Assembly: GCA_964519985.1 (NCBI GenBank)
Contig: CAZFMF010000013.1
Coordinates: forward strand, 1 to 64,000
Reading direction: 5' to 3'
Origin: JAIEOG01 sp964519985
GTDB taxonomy: Bacteria; Bdellovibrionota; FAC87; UBA2466
DNA length: 64,000 bases
Shown: positions 8,423 through 15,692 of the stretch, piece by piece
Layout of the letters: every line of letters begins with the position of its first letter
How positions within the stretch are numbered: position 1 is the stretch's first letter
Position numbers and translations under genes: made by a program
Notes under the pieces: generated by a model
Told to the model about the DNA's origin: nothing
What the model saw: the letters and a program-made list of their open reading frames with translations, nothing else
Databases searched by the model: none

Positions 8423-9424
8423 ATGAACGAATACTCCGATCTCTTGCCACGCACCAAAGACATCACTCGGCTCTTGCGATTGCATTCGGCGCCGTCGGTG
8501 GCGCCGCTGTTTGAGGCAACCTTGTTGCGCCCCATTGGAGACTTCCTGAACGCGTCCGGCAAGCGGTTACGGACTCAAATCTTGGACTTCGGATTTGATG
8601 CCGCCGATGCCGGTCGCACGCCGGCGGAAGTGGCGGCCGAACGTCGGGAAAAGGGCGCCTTCATTATCGAGGCCCTGCACGCGGCAAGCTTAGTTATCGA
8701 CGATATCGAAGATGGCAGCTTGGAACGCCGGGGAGCGCCGACGTTGCACCGCCAGGTCGGAATGCCGGTGGCCTTGAATGCGGGCACTTGGTTGTATTTC
8801 TGGCCCCTGGAGAAGATCGCCAGCTGGGGTTTAACTCCGACGCAAGAGTTGCGGCTCTACCGCCTTTGCATCAATGCGCTTTTGCGGGCGCATTGCGGAC
8901 AAGCGATTGATCTGGGAGTGGGGGTGGATACGCTGCCGCAAGAAAAAGTCTTGGAAACGAGTTTGGCTGCCATGGAGTTGAAGACGGGTGCTTTCATGGG
9001 GCTCGCGGCGGCACTGGGGGGCGCGCTCGCGGATGCCGACGACCCGACGCTAGAATGGCTGCGCGACTTTGGGGTGGCGTTCGGAGTGGCATTGCAGATG
9101 TTCGACGATATTGGCAACCTCGCTAAACCGGGCTCCAAACAGTATGAAGACTTGAAGCTACGCCGCCCTTCCTGGATTTGGGCCTGCGCGGCCCAGGGAT
9201 CGGGTCCGGAAGACTACCAGGCCTTCCTAGAGGCCGTCTGGCGCCTTCCCGATGCCTCCGCGCTGGAGCTTTGGCTGCAGCAACAGGCGTTGGTGATTCG
9301 GGCGAAGAGTTTGGCGATTGAACATTTGGATCGTGCCTTCGGTCCTTTGGAAGAACGCCTGGGACCGGAACGGCTGACCTGGGTGAGGGAAGTGGGAGAA
9401 CGGTTGAGAGAAGCTTACGAGTGA
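8423..9424 (+). CDS. Trans-isoprenyl diphosphate synthase (polyprenyl synthetase family)
   Basis: This 333-residue cytoplasmic enzyme would condense isopentenyl diphosphate with an allylic diphosphate. GKRLR (46-50) binds IPP diphosphate. The first aspartate-rich motif DDIED (93-97) is intact. The second region reads QMFDDIGN (225-232), so it has DDxxN rather than the usual DDxxD, followed by KPGSKQYEDLK. The product chain length cannot be read reliably. With ispH elsewhere in the window, it fits the MEP isoprenoid pathway. The start has GAGGG upstream. The preceding gap from the divergent CoaE fusion is about 106 bases and probably holds both promoters. Confidence 0.87.
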   Translation: MNEYSDLLPRTKDITRLLRLHSAPSVAPLFEATLLRPIGDFLNASGKRLRTQILDFGFDAADAGRTPAEVAAERREKGAFIIEALHAASLVIDDIEDGSLERRGAPTLHRQVGMPVALNAGTWLYFWPLEKIASWGLTPTQELRLYRLCINALLRAHCGQAIDLGVGVDTLPQEKVLETSLAAMELKTGAFMGLAAALGGALADADDPTLEWLRDFGVAFGVALQMFDDIGNLAKPGSKQYEDLKLRRPSWIWACAAQGSGPEDYQAFLEAVWRLPDASALELWLQQQALVIRAKSLAIEHLDRAFGPLEERLGPERLTWVREVGERLREAYE

Positions 9425-9431
9425 GCCGTGC

Positions 9432-9716
9432 TTAGCGGCGTTGAAGGCAGCTGGCTTCGGCGGAGTCGGCGATCGCCGGAGCGTTCGCCTTGCCGCGCCA
9501 TTTTACCGCGTGGGTTGCTAAGCGATCGCACAAGCAATCCACCGCGCGCGACGATAACGTCGACTCGGCGTAACGAAAAGTGCACTGGGTGTAGGTGATT
9601 TCGTAGAACGTCTCATCGTCCGACGTTTCGATTTCATCGCTTTCGTCCCAAGCGTAAGCCGAGACCGGAAGCATGAGTCCCAAGAGCACAACCAACGTAC
9701 CGATTAAGAACTTCAT
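9432..9716 (-). CDS. Small exported hypothetical protein
   Basis: The frame extends further upstream, but the ATG at 9716 gives MKFLIGTLVVLLGLMLPVSA followed by AWDESDE, a textbook signal peptide, and has GAGG ahead of it, so I take that start (94 residues). The mature part is about 73 residues, acidic at the beginning, with cysteines near residues 45, 61, 63 and 90 that could form disulfides. No family recognised. It is convergent with the prenyl synthase gene seven bases away. Confidence 0.7.
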   Translation of the reverse strand: MKFLIGTLVVLLGLMLPVSAYAWDESDEIETSDDETFYEITYTQCTFRYAESTLSSRAVDCLCDRLATHAVKWRGKANAPAIADSAEASCLQRR

Positions 9717-9962
9717 TTGAATCAACCTCGTAGGGGTCGATCTTAAGTGGAGCCAATTCCATGCCAGAAATTCGTGCGTGCGCTGGCGAAGTTTTTGTCG
9801 AACCCTTGGACGACATTGTGAAATCGCAATCATATTTGCGCTTTATCCCAGGCTTTTCTTCGACACTGCTTAATCTTGCGACGATTTCGCCCTTTTGCAA
9901 AGGCGCCGCGCGTAGTTAGCTCGGCTCGCTAGGCAAAAGCCGCCTAAAACTTCGACAGGGTT

Positions 9963-10439
9963 TTACAGTCGTTTGGGCTTGCCGAGGGCGAGAATTTTTT
10001 CAAACTCTTTTTCCGTGACGGGTTGTACGCTGAGGCGGGCGCCTTTCTGCAGGACCATCATTTTGGCCAAAGCTGGCTGTTCCTTAAGCATCGAACGGGT
10101 CACGGGGACTTGAAAACGATCGGTCGCTTGCACGTCGACCATCACCCACGGGTTTACGCCCTTTTTCTTGGCGTCGGGATCAAAGTAACCGCTTTTGGGA
10201 TCCATCGCTTTACCGTCGGGATAGCCTTCCCGAACGACTTGTGCGAGGCCTTCGATAACGGGATCGTCGATTCCGCTGTGGTAGACGAGGACGCGGTCGC
10301 CGTTCTTAAAATCATCCCGCATGAGATTGCGCGCTTTGTAATTGCGCACGCCTTCCCAGGCGGTGGTGCGTTGAGGCGCCCGAGTCAGATCATCGAAGGA
10401 AAAAACCGAAGGCTCTGTTTTCATCAACCAATAGCGCAT
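9963..10439 (-). CDS. EVE domain protein
   Basis: This 158-residue protein begins MRYWLMKTEPSVFSFDDL and continues with WEGVRNYKARN, DRVLVYHSG and GLAQVVREGYPD, the hallmark pattern of EVE/PUA-like domains (thymocyte nuclear protein 1 family). These proteins recognise modified bases in nucleic acids; many bacterial members are single-domain with unknown targets. Length matches the family and no export signal is present. It sits next to unrelated small exported genes, so the neighbourhood gives no functional clue. Family assignment is firm, function uncertain. Confidence 0.93.
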   Translation of the reverse strand: MRYWLMKTEPSVFSFDDLTRAPQRTTAWEGVRNYKARNLMRDDFKNGDRVLVYHSGIDDPVIEGLAQVVREGYPDGKAMDPKSGYFDPDAKKKGVNPWVMVDVQATDRFQVPVTRSMLKEQPALAKMMVLQKGARLSVQPVTEKEFEKILALGKPKRL

Positions 10440-10512
10440 AAGTTTTGGGCGTCTGCCCCCGTCGTAGAAATCGCTCCGCTAGAATACACTCGACGTCCGG
10501 GCACAAAGTTCA

Positions 10513-10528
10513 GGGCATACCCATTGCA
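10513..10528 (+). promoter_or_regulatory. Sigma-54 type -24/-12 promoter
   Basis: GGGCATACCCATTGCA has GG and GC separated by exactly ten bases, with TTGCA at -12 and GGCAT at -24. It predicts a start near 10539, 30 bases before the ATG of the Gly/Tyr-rich exported protein. It is weaker than the other sites of this kind here because the base before GG is G rather than T. Confidence 0.45.
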
Positions 10529-10568
10529 CAGTCAAGGGCCAAAGCGGATTGCGTTTGTGGGAGGTTCT

Positions 10569-10928
10569 ATGCGCACGTTGATGTGGATGCTTTCGTTAGG
10601 TCTCGTATTGTCCGGCAGTGTTTCCAATGCCGGCGGCGGCCATGGTTACGGTCCGAAACATTCGGGCAGCGGGTACCCGGCCTGTACGATCCAGTACTGC
10701 CCTCCGGCATATCCAATCTACGGATACAGTTACTACCCTTACTACCGGACGAACCGCCGGTTCTCGATCCAAGTCAGCTGGGGCGGGGGCTACGGCGGGT
10801 ATGGTTTCGGTTATGGCGGGTACGGTGGCTATGGTTACGGCTATCGTCCTTACAATCCCTATCCGACGTATCAATCCAATTTCAGCGGCGTGACCTACCT
10901 GCCATTCGGCAGCGTAATGTACTACTAA
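10569..10928 (+). CDS. Small Gly/Tyr-rich exported protein
   Basis: This 119-residue protein starts at the ATG with GGGAGG upstream. MRTLMWMLSLGLVLSGSVSNA is a signal peptide. The mature part is a low-complexity tyrosine- and glycine-rich chain (GGYGGYGFGYGGYGGYGYGY is the core, about residues 74-93), with two cysteines and a final SVMYY. Such sequences often form surface or matrix material, but no named family is recognised. A second protein of the same style lies at 62763 and both have sigma-54-like promoters. It overlaps the convergent lipoprotein gene by four bases. Confidence 0.75.
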   Translation: MRTLMWMLSLGLVLSGSVSNAGGGHGYGPKHSGSGYPACTIQYCPPAYPIYGYSYYPYYRTNRRFSIQVSWGGGYGGYGFGYGGYGGYGYGYRPYNPYPTYQSNFSGVTYLPFGSVMYY

Positions 10929-11191
10929 CGTCCGTCCCGACTGCGGCGGCGTGGGGAATCGGTGCCGCGGGTGTCGCGACCCACGCCCCCGAAAAACACC
11001 TCCGAAGCATCGAGGTTGTTTTGGGCTGAAGGGGCGGCGCCGCGCGTGCCGCTCGATGCGGCGGACCCTGGATTGCTTGCCGCTTGCGCCGCCTGCATTT
11101 CGCGCAGCAGGTGTTCGCGGTGTTTGACCGGGTCGGAACAGGCGATTGCGAGCGACGGGACGAGCAATAGGGCGATCAAAACCAGTTTCAT
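10925..11191 (-). CDS. Small lipoprotein
   Basis: The ATG at 11191 is preceded by GGAGGGG and gives MKLVLIALLLVPSLAIAC, with C18 as the predicted lipidated cysteine (LAIAC). The mature part is about 71 residues: an amphipathic KHREHLLREMQAAQAA stretch, a Ser/Ala/Gly-rich middle and an Arg-rich end. No family recognised. A strong sigma-54 type promoter match lies just upstream (11215-11230). Confidence 0.7.
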   Translation of the reverse strand: MKLVLIALLLVPSLAIACSDPVKHREHLLREMQAAQAASNPGSAASSGTRGAAPSAQNNLDASEVFFGGVGRDTRGTDSPRRRSRDGR

Positions 11192-11214
11192 GGGCCCCTC
11201 CAACCCTTTTTAAG

Positions 11215-11230
11215 AGCAACACTAATGCCA
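11215..11230 (-). promoter_or_regulatory. Sigma-54 type -24/-12 promoter
   Basis: Read on the minus strand this is TGGCATTAGTGTTGCT: TGGCA, then TTGC, with ten bases between GG and GC. The predicted start is near 11204, leaving a 13-base leader that just includes the GGAGG of the small lipoprotein gene. Confidence 0.55.
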
Positions 11231-11360
11231 CCGCACTTAAGCCGTATTCCCGGCGTGGACTCGCACGGCCTTTCGGCGCGTGGGTGAACAGCCTCCAGCC
11301 AGCTTGCGCGGGACTTTACAAATCCAGCCCGCTTGGCGAGACTCCTTTTTCCGATTTATC

Positions 11361-11443
11361 GGAGGGTTAGTCTAATTGGTAAGGCACCGCATTCGAAATG
11401 CGGCGCGGGAAACCGCTTGAGAGTTCGAGTCTCTCACCCTCCG
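11361..11443 (+). tRNA. tRNA-Ser (anticodon CGA)
   Basis: Class II tRNA. The acceptor GGAGGGT pairs with ACCCTCC. The anticodon stem CCGCA/TGCGG has loop TTCGAAA with anticodon CGA (reads UCG). A variable arm GCGG-GAAA-CCGC and a T arm GAGAG-TTCGAGT-CTCTC follow. The discriminator is G and CCA is not encoded. Confidence 0.95.
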
Positions 11444-11444
11444 C

Positions 11445-11471
11445 GTTCATTTCGCCGAAGGCGAAATGAAC
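11445..11471 (+). terminator. Hairpin downstream of tRNA-Ser
   Basis: GTTCATTTCGCC and GGCGAAATGAAC form a perfect 12-bp stem with a GAA loop one base after the tRNA end. No T-tract follows, so it may be a processing signal or a Rho-linked stop rather than a classical terminator. An AT-rich stretch with repeated TTAA/ATTAA motifs follows to about 11506. Confidence 0.55.
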
Positions 11472-11551
11472 CCTTAACGATTAATCCTTAAGGCTTAATC
11501 ATTAAACCTCCAGCGGCGTAGCCGCTCCAAGGTCTTCTCAGCATTTGGCTT

Positions 11552-12847
11552 TCAAAAAAACCCCGAAATATCCCAAACGCTCCCATTCACATAAACCTGG
11601 TTCGGATTCTGCCAGCTGACTTGGACTCTCCGGATATCTTCCGGAGGAACAATCAAACCCAGCGGCCGGCCGTCGGTAGTCGACCAGAAAGCCACGGACC
11701 GATTTTGTGCGGTTGTCCAAAAATAACTTCCATCGGGAGAAAATTTTCCAAACTTGGCGGAAGCCCGGATCAACGTCGGTTGGTTTCCGGGCGACTCGAT
11801 CGAAAACCGCGTCGTACCTTCCGCGAGATTGAGCAGGTGCGCCTGGTCTTCGATTTCGAGTAGGAAAAGATCTCGCGAAGTCGGGTGGTGAGAAACAAAT
11901 GTCCGGTCGGGGTCTATTTCACCCCGGGAGGAGCGGAGATCAAAGGTGACGGTTTCCGCCGGAGCCTGCAGCCGATGAAGGTGGAGTTGGGCGTCGGAAG
12001 TGAAAAAAACGAGAACCGCTTCATCGACGTGCAAAAATTTGGACCGGGGCGGCGCCTCCCAGACGGTGTTTCCCTGCAGATCGAGCATTTTAAGGGCTTG
12101 CGAGTTTTCCGCAATGAACGCGTCTGTCCCCGGCACCTTTCGAAAATCCTCAAACGGTTCGGAACCACTCCGAAAGCAGGATCGGAGCGAGGGTGCCGAG
12201 TTTTGTATTTTGTAGATGCAGATCAGGTGGCCGCCTTGGTCAAAGGGGAGTGGATAGAAAAAGGCAAAATGGTCATCGGCCAGATAGGCTACGCGTTCGA
12301 TCGCGTAGAAGGCCGTTCCGACCGTAACCCCAAATCGGGCCAAGTCTTTTGCCGTCGGGGCAAATAGCTTGCTCTCCAGATAACGTTTCTCCCGATCCAC
12401 TCCTACGTTCCAGTGCAGCGCCGGCTGAAGGGAGGCCGTCTCTTGCGGCAGGGGCTGATAGGTACTCCAATGGTTTGCGATCGATTGCCGGGCGGCGATC
12501 ACATGGTCGTTGTTCACGTGTCCCGCGTGAAATCCGACCGGGGCCCCAAAAAAGTCGCTCTGGCGATCGGGATGGAAGCGCTTCTTTTCCTGCTTTTCAT
12601 TGAGTTGAAGGATACGCCGGTACCCTGAGGAGATGAGCACTAGCTCTCGGCCGTCCCGAAAGAGAAACTCACTGAGATCCGTAGCGATGGAGTAGCCGCC
12701 GCCTGCCGGTCCGCCGTTAGAAATCGGTTTTCCAAGCAAGAGCCGATGCACGCAGCTATCGCCAAGCACAATGCGGCGAGGGCCATTGGCCCAAACGGCC
12801 CCCGCGGCCAAAAACGCGAAAGCAACCAGAGCGAAACTTACCCGCAC
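11552..12847 (-). CDS. Exported hypothetical protein, probable beta-propeller
   Basis: This 431-residue protein starts at GTG with GGAGG upstream. MRVSFALVAFAFLAAGAVWA is a signal peptide. The mature part shows repeats of hydrophobic strand pairs ending in short WD40-like phrases, for example KMLDLQGNTVWEA, GKFSPDGSYFWTTA, SVAFWSTTDGRPLGLI and VYVNGSVWDIS at the C-terminus, which suggests a WD40-like beta-propeller in the periplasm or outside the cell. No catalytic motif is visible. Partner unknown. Confidence 0.7.
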   Translation of the reverse strand: MRVSFALVAFAFLAAGAVWANGPRRIVLGDSCVHRLLLGKPISNGGPAGGGYSIATDLSEFLFRDGRELVLISSGYRRILQLNEKQEKKRFHPDRQSDFFGAPVGFHAGHVNNDHVIAARQSIANHWSTYQPLPQETASLQPALHWNVGVDREKRYLESKLFAPTAKDLARFGVTVGTAFYAIERVAYLADDHFAFFYPLPFDQGGHLICIYKIQNSAPSLRSCFRSGSEPFEDFRKVPGTDAFIAENSQALKMLDLQGNTVWEAPPRSKFLHVDEAVLVFFTSDAQLHLHRLQAPAETVTFDLRSSRGEIDPDRTFVSHHPTSRDLFLLEIEDQAHLLNLAEGTTRFSIESPGNQPTLIRASAKFGKFSPDGSYFWTTAQNRSVAFWSTTDGRPLGLIVPPEDIRRVQVSWQNPNQVYVNGSVWDISGFF

Positions 12848-12937
12848 CGAACCTCCGAAGGAACTTCGGCTATATCAGGTCGCTTGTCGAAACTCTAGAA
12901 GGGATACCTCCACTCTGGCGCCGGAGCAGAACGCAGT

Positions 12938-13918
12938 CTAGCGAACCTTTCTTAGGATCAAGAGCGTATCCACGCCGTAGAAGCGCGTTTCCGGTGGCGC
13001 AATGAGGGCAAAGCCCGCTTTGTGCGCGAGGGAAATGAGTTCGGGTTGGCTGAGAAACGGAGCGGTTTGTCCGGCCAACACCTTGCAATTGACCTCGGTA
13101 TAAAGGGCGACATCGAATTGCGTCATCGGCGAACGGTGGTAAGCCGCACTGCCCACCACTTGCTTGAGATGTCCCCGCAGAGCCTCGGCCGATTGATGCG
13201 TGGCGCAGGGATCGTTGAGCACGAGCACTCCGCCCGGTTTCAGAATGGAATGCAGGTTTTTCAGAAACGCCAGTTTCCGGCTCTTATCGCCCAAAGTATA
13301 AAGGACGTTGTTCAGAACGATTCCTTCGGCCGAGTTTCCGGACGCAAGATTTCCATTCAAGTTTGCCGAGATGGTGGTGAGGCGGGCATCGACTTTAAAA
13401 CGCCCGGCGGTCTGGCGGGCAATGCGTCGCGCCTGCGCGCTCATATCAAACAGTTTCACCTTACGCTGAGAACCCAAACAAAGTAGTGCGGTCGAGAAAT
13501 TGCCGGTGCCTCCGCCGCAATCATAGATCGTTCCGGTTTTGGGAAGGTGCCGCGAAGCCTCGAGCAGCAGGGAGATGTAACCATGAGACATGCCCTCAAT
13601 CGCGTTGTAGCACCGCTGAAAGTAGAGGTTCCAAAGGCGTGGGGATTGGGGGCCGCCCAATTGATCGATCACCCGCGCCACTTCGGCCCGTAGTTTTCGA
13701 CTCGCAAAAACCTCTTCCAGTACCCGGTCCACCTGCGCGGAGCTGACCCGGTTTTTCGACTTAATGACTTCGCTCTTCCAGGAAAAGGGGGTCGATTCGC
13801 TGACCAAGTCCCGCATCTGACGGGCATACCGTTCAGAGAACTGCTCCGCGATGGATTGCGGGCGTGGCTGCAATCCCGATAACGCGAATGACTTGGTTTT
13901 TTGAAAACTAAAGAGCAT
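12938..13918 (-). CDS. Class I SAM-dependent methyltransferase
   Basis: This 326-residue protein has motif I as IYDCGGGTGNFS (about residues 131-142), an acidic post-I strand VKLFDMS, and NNVLYTLGD...FLKNLHSILKPGGVLVLNDP, the motif II/III region of class I Rossmann methyltransferases. The first 120 residues are helical and unrecognised and may bind the substrate. Substrate unknown. The ATP-grasp gene upstream on the same strand is 149 bases away and could be functionally linked, but nothing proves it. Confidence 0.82.
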   Translation of the reverse strand: MLFSFQKTKSFALSGLQPRPQSIAEQFSERYARQMRDLVSESTPFSWKSEVIKSKNRVSSAQVDRVLEEVFASRKLRAEVARVIDQLGGPQSPRLWNLYFQRCYNAIEGMSHGYISLLLEASRHLPKTGTIYDCGGGTGNFSTALLCLGSQRKVKLFDMSAQARRIARQTAGRFKVDARLTTISANLNGNLASGNSAEGIVLNNVLYTLGDKSRKLAFLKNLHSILKPGGVLVLNDPCATHQSAEALRGHLKQVVGSAAYHRSPMTQFDVALYTEVNCKVLAGQTAPFLSQPELISLAHKAGFALIAPPETRFYGVDTLLILRKVR

Positions 13919-14067
13919 TGACCGTCCTCCGGGGTGCCCATTTGCAATCCCGGGACCGCAAGTTTACGCACGCGTTTGCGTCCAAGGGGTCGGTCAGCGC
14001 CAAATCTGGGCTGCCGGCCCTTGGCCTACGACCCAAAAGGGTCAGTGCTTGCCCGGAGTGCAGCGCG

Positions 14068-15510
14068 CTACTCGGGAAGGGAAAGCCAATCGGTTTGCGC
14101 CATGGCGCCTTCCAGCGCGCCCGCCAATTGGGCAATCCGTTTGGGGCAGGGGCGAGAGCGCTTGCTACCAATGAGTTCACGCGTCTGGATCATTTCGACG
14201 ATTCGCCCGACATCGTGGCGGATATCCGCACGGCTTCCTACGAAATGCGCTAAGGCAGCGGCGGAGTTTTGATCCTGGGTTCTCATCACCGGCGCATTCG
14301 GCTTCAGGGAGTACTGGGCGCTCGGCCGGAAGTAGGTCTTGAGCGATTCCAGCGATTGGACGCCCGAGGGCAGCAAGAACCCGTCGTGGGCGGAGGGGAT
14401 GACCACGATCAGACCACCGGTTTTCTGCGGGCGGGGGTACTGGTCCATCTCGCGGCGAAGTGCGTCGGGGTCTAGGATGGAAAGCAGGTGAAGCTCCATC
14501 TGGCTCATCCCGTAGACTTCTCGTTCGAGCGCCGGCACGCCGGCCCCGGCGATGCGCACATTGTTTTCAAGCAGGTAAATCTTGCCGGTTCCTTCTTCGA
14601 TGATGAATTCGATATGGGCGGCGCCGTGGGTGACTTCCATGCGGCGGTTGATCTCTCGCGCCGCCGGTTCGAGCCGGCGGGCCTCTTCCGAAGTCAGACT
14701 GAGGAACGGATCAAAGAAGTAGAGCGTCGTACCATTCCAATCGACCATGAAATACTCGGAAAGGCCGGTGACGACGGTTTTTCCTTCGAAGGTGTAGGTA
14801 TCGATAAAAAACTTTCGTCCCCGAATGCGGGGCTGAATGACAAACGTATCCTCCCGACCAAAGGGCCCCATTTTCGAACCTTCGAGCTTGGCTTTGAGCT
14901 TCGCTCGGAGGTGTCGATCGCGCTTGGAAAAGAACTCCATGCCCACGCCGGACACACCGTCGTTAAACTTCACGACGATTTCGTCTTGGGGAAAAGTCTG
15001 AATAAAGCGCATTGCTTTGTCGACCGTGGTCAAAGGCTCGGTGGGAATGCCAAAATCCTTCCCGGCCACTTCCATCTGCCGATCTTTTTTCTTTCGCTCC
15101 TCCCGCATTCGCAGGGAGTTGTGGGGTAGGCCAAGCCGCTCGCCGATCGCGGTTGCCTGATAGCTGCCCTCGTCCATGCCCTCTAAAACACGATCAATGC
15201 CCAGAGCTCGAAAATCGCTCTCTACCTGGTCAAGCCAACCCACCGCCCTCGGATCGTACCGCAAGCGCGGGCTAGCGGCGGGGAAAGCGGAGAGGTAGCT
15301 GCTTTGTGCATCACTGTAGGCGTGGGTCTGGACCAGAAACCACTCGATCTCAAACTGGGTCTTATACTTCTCGGCAACCAGCGGATAGAGCGATGCGGAG
15401 CTGTAGCAATCGATGCAGGCGATTTTGATTTTCTGGGCGGCGTGGGCGGAACCCGCCAAGGCAAGAAATCCCCAGAGAAGCCACCCACCCATTTTCAACG
15501 CAATCGACAT
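14068..15510 (-). CDS. ATP-grasp family protein with an N-terminal signal peptide
   Basis: This 480-residue protein begins with a hydrophobic segment ending SAHA-A, a clear Sec-type signal. It is followed by IKIACIDCYSSASLYPLVAEKY, the usual first strand of ATP-grasp ligases. The EIVVKFNDGVSGVGMEFF segment near residue 180 is the ATP-binding lysine/glycine loop. ...THGAAHIEFII...YLLENNVRIAG near residue 300 carries the metal-ligating E and N of carboxylate-amine ligases. Such enzymes join a carboxylate to an amine through an acyl phosphate. The export signal on an ATP-dependent enzyme is unexpected, because the periplasm lacks free ATP. An uncleaved membrane anchor with a cytoplasmic domain is less likely given the sharp AHA-A site. 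Confidence 0.8.
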   Translation of the reverse strand: MSIALKMGGWLLWGFLALAGSAHAAQKIKIACIDCYSSASLYPLVAEKYKTQFEIEWFLVQTHAYSDAQSSYLSAFPAASPRLRYDPRAVGWLDQVESDFRALGIDRVLEGMDEGSYQATAIGERLGLPHNSLRMREERKKKDRQMEVAGKDFGIPTEPLTTVDKAMRFIQTFPQDEIVVKFNDGVSGVGMEFFSKRDRHLRAKLKAKLEGSKMGPFGREDTFVIQPRIRGRKFFIDTYTFEGKTVVTGLSEYFMVDWNGTTLYFFDPFLSLTSEEARRLEPAAREINRRMEVTHGAAHIEFIIEEGTGKIYLLENNVRIAGAGVPALEREVYGMSQMELHLLSILDPDALRREMDQYPRPQKTGGLIVVIPSAHDGFLLPSGVQSLESLKTYFRPSAQYSLKPNAPVMRTQDQNSAAALAHFVGSRADIRHDVGRIVEMIQTRELIGSKRSRPCPKRIAQLAGALEGAMAQTDWLSLPE

Positions 15511-15692
15511 TGAAGGCGGGTTTTTAACACAGGCGCGGGTATTGAGTCTACCGAGGGAATGTAACTCCTTGACGGCATTGTCGAAAGTCCGGTGGTTCCC
15601 ATCGGGGTAAACTTTGTGAAATTTCCCGCCGCAATCCCTTTCTCGCTCAAGTCCTACCCCCCGCCCACCGAGACTTCACAAGGGGGATCGCG

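Noticed and set aside
9634..9900. Minus-strand frame of 88 codons
   Set aside because: Overlaps the better-supported small exported protein, with no ribosome binding site or family features.
13930..13950. Weak -24/-12 match (GGTCCCGGGATTGC, minus strand) before the methyltransferase at 13918
   Set aside because: GG and GC are ten bases apart, but the GGCAC part is poor.
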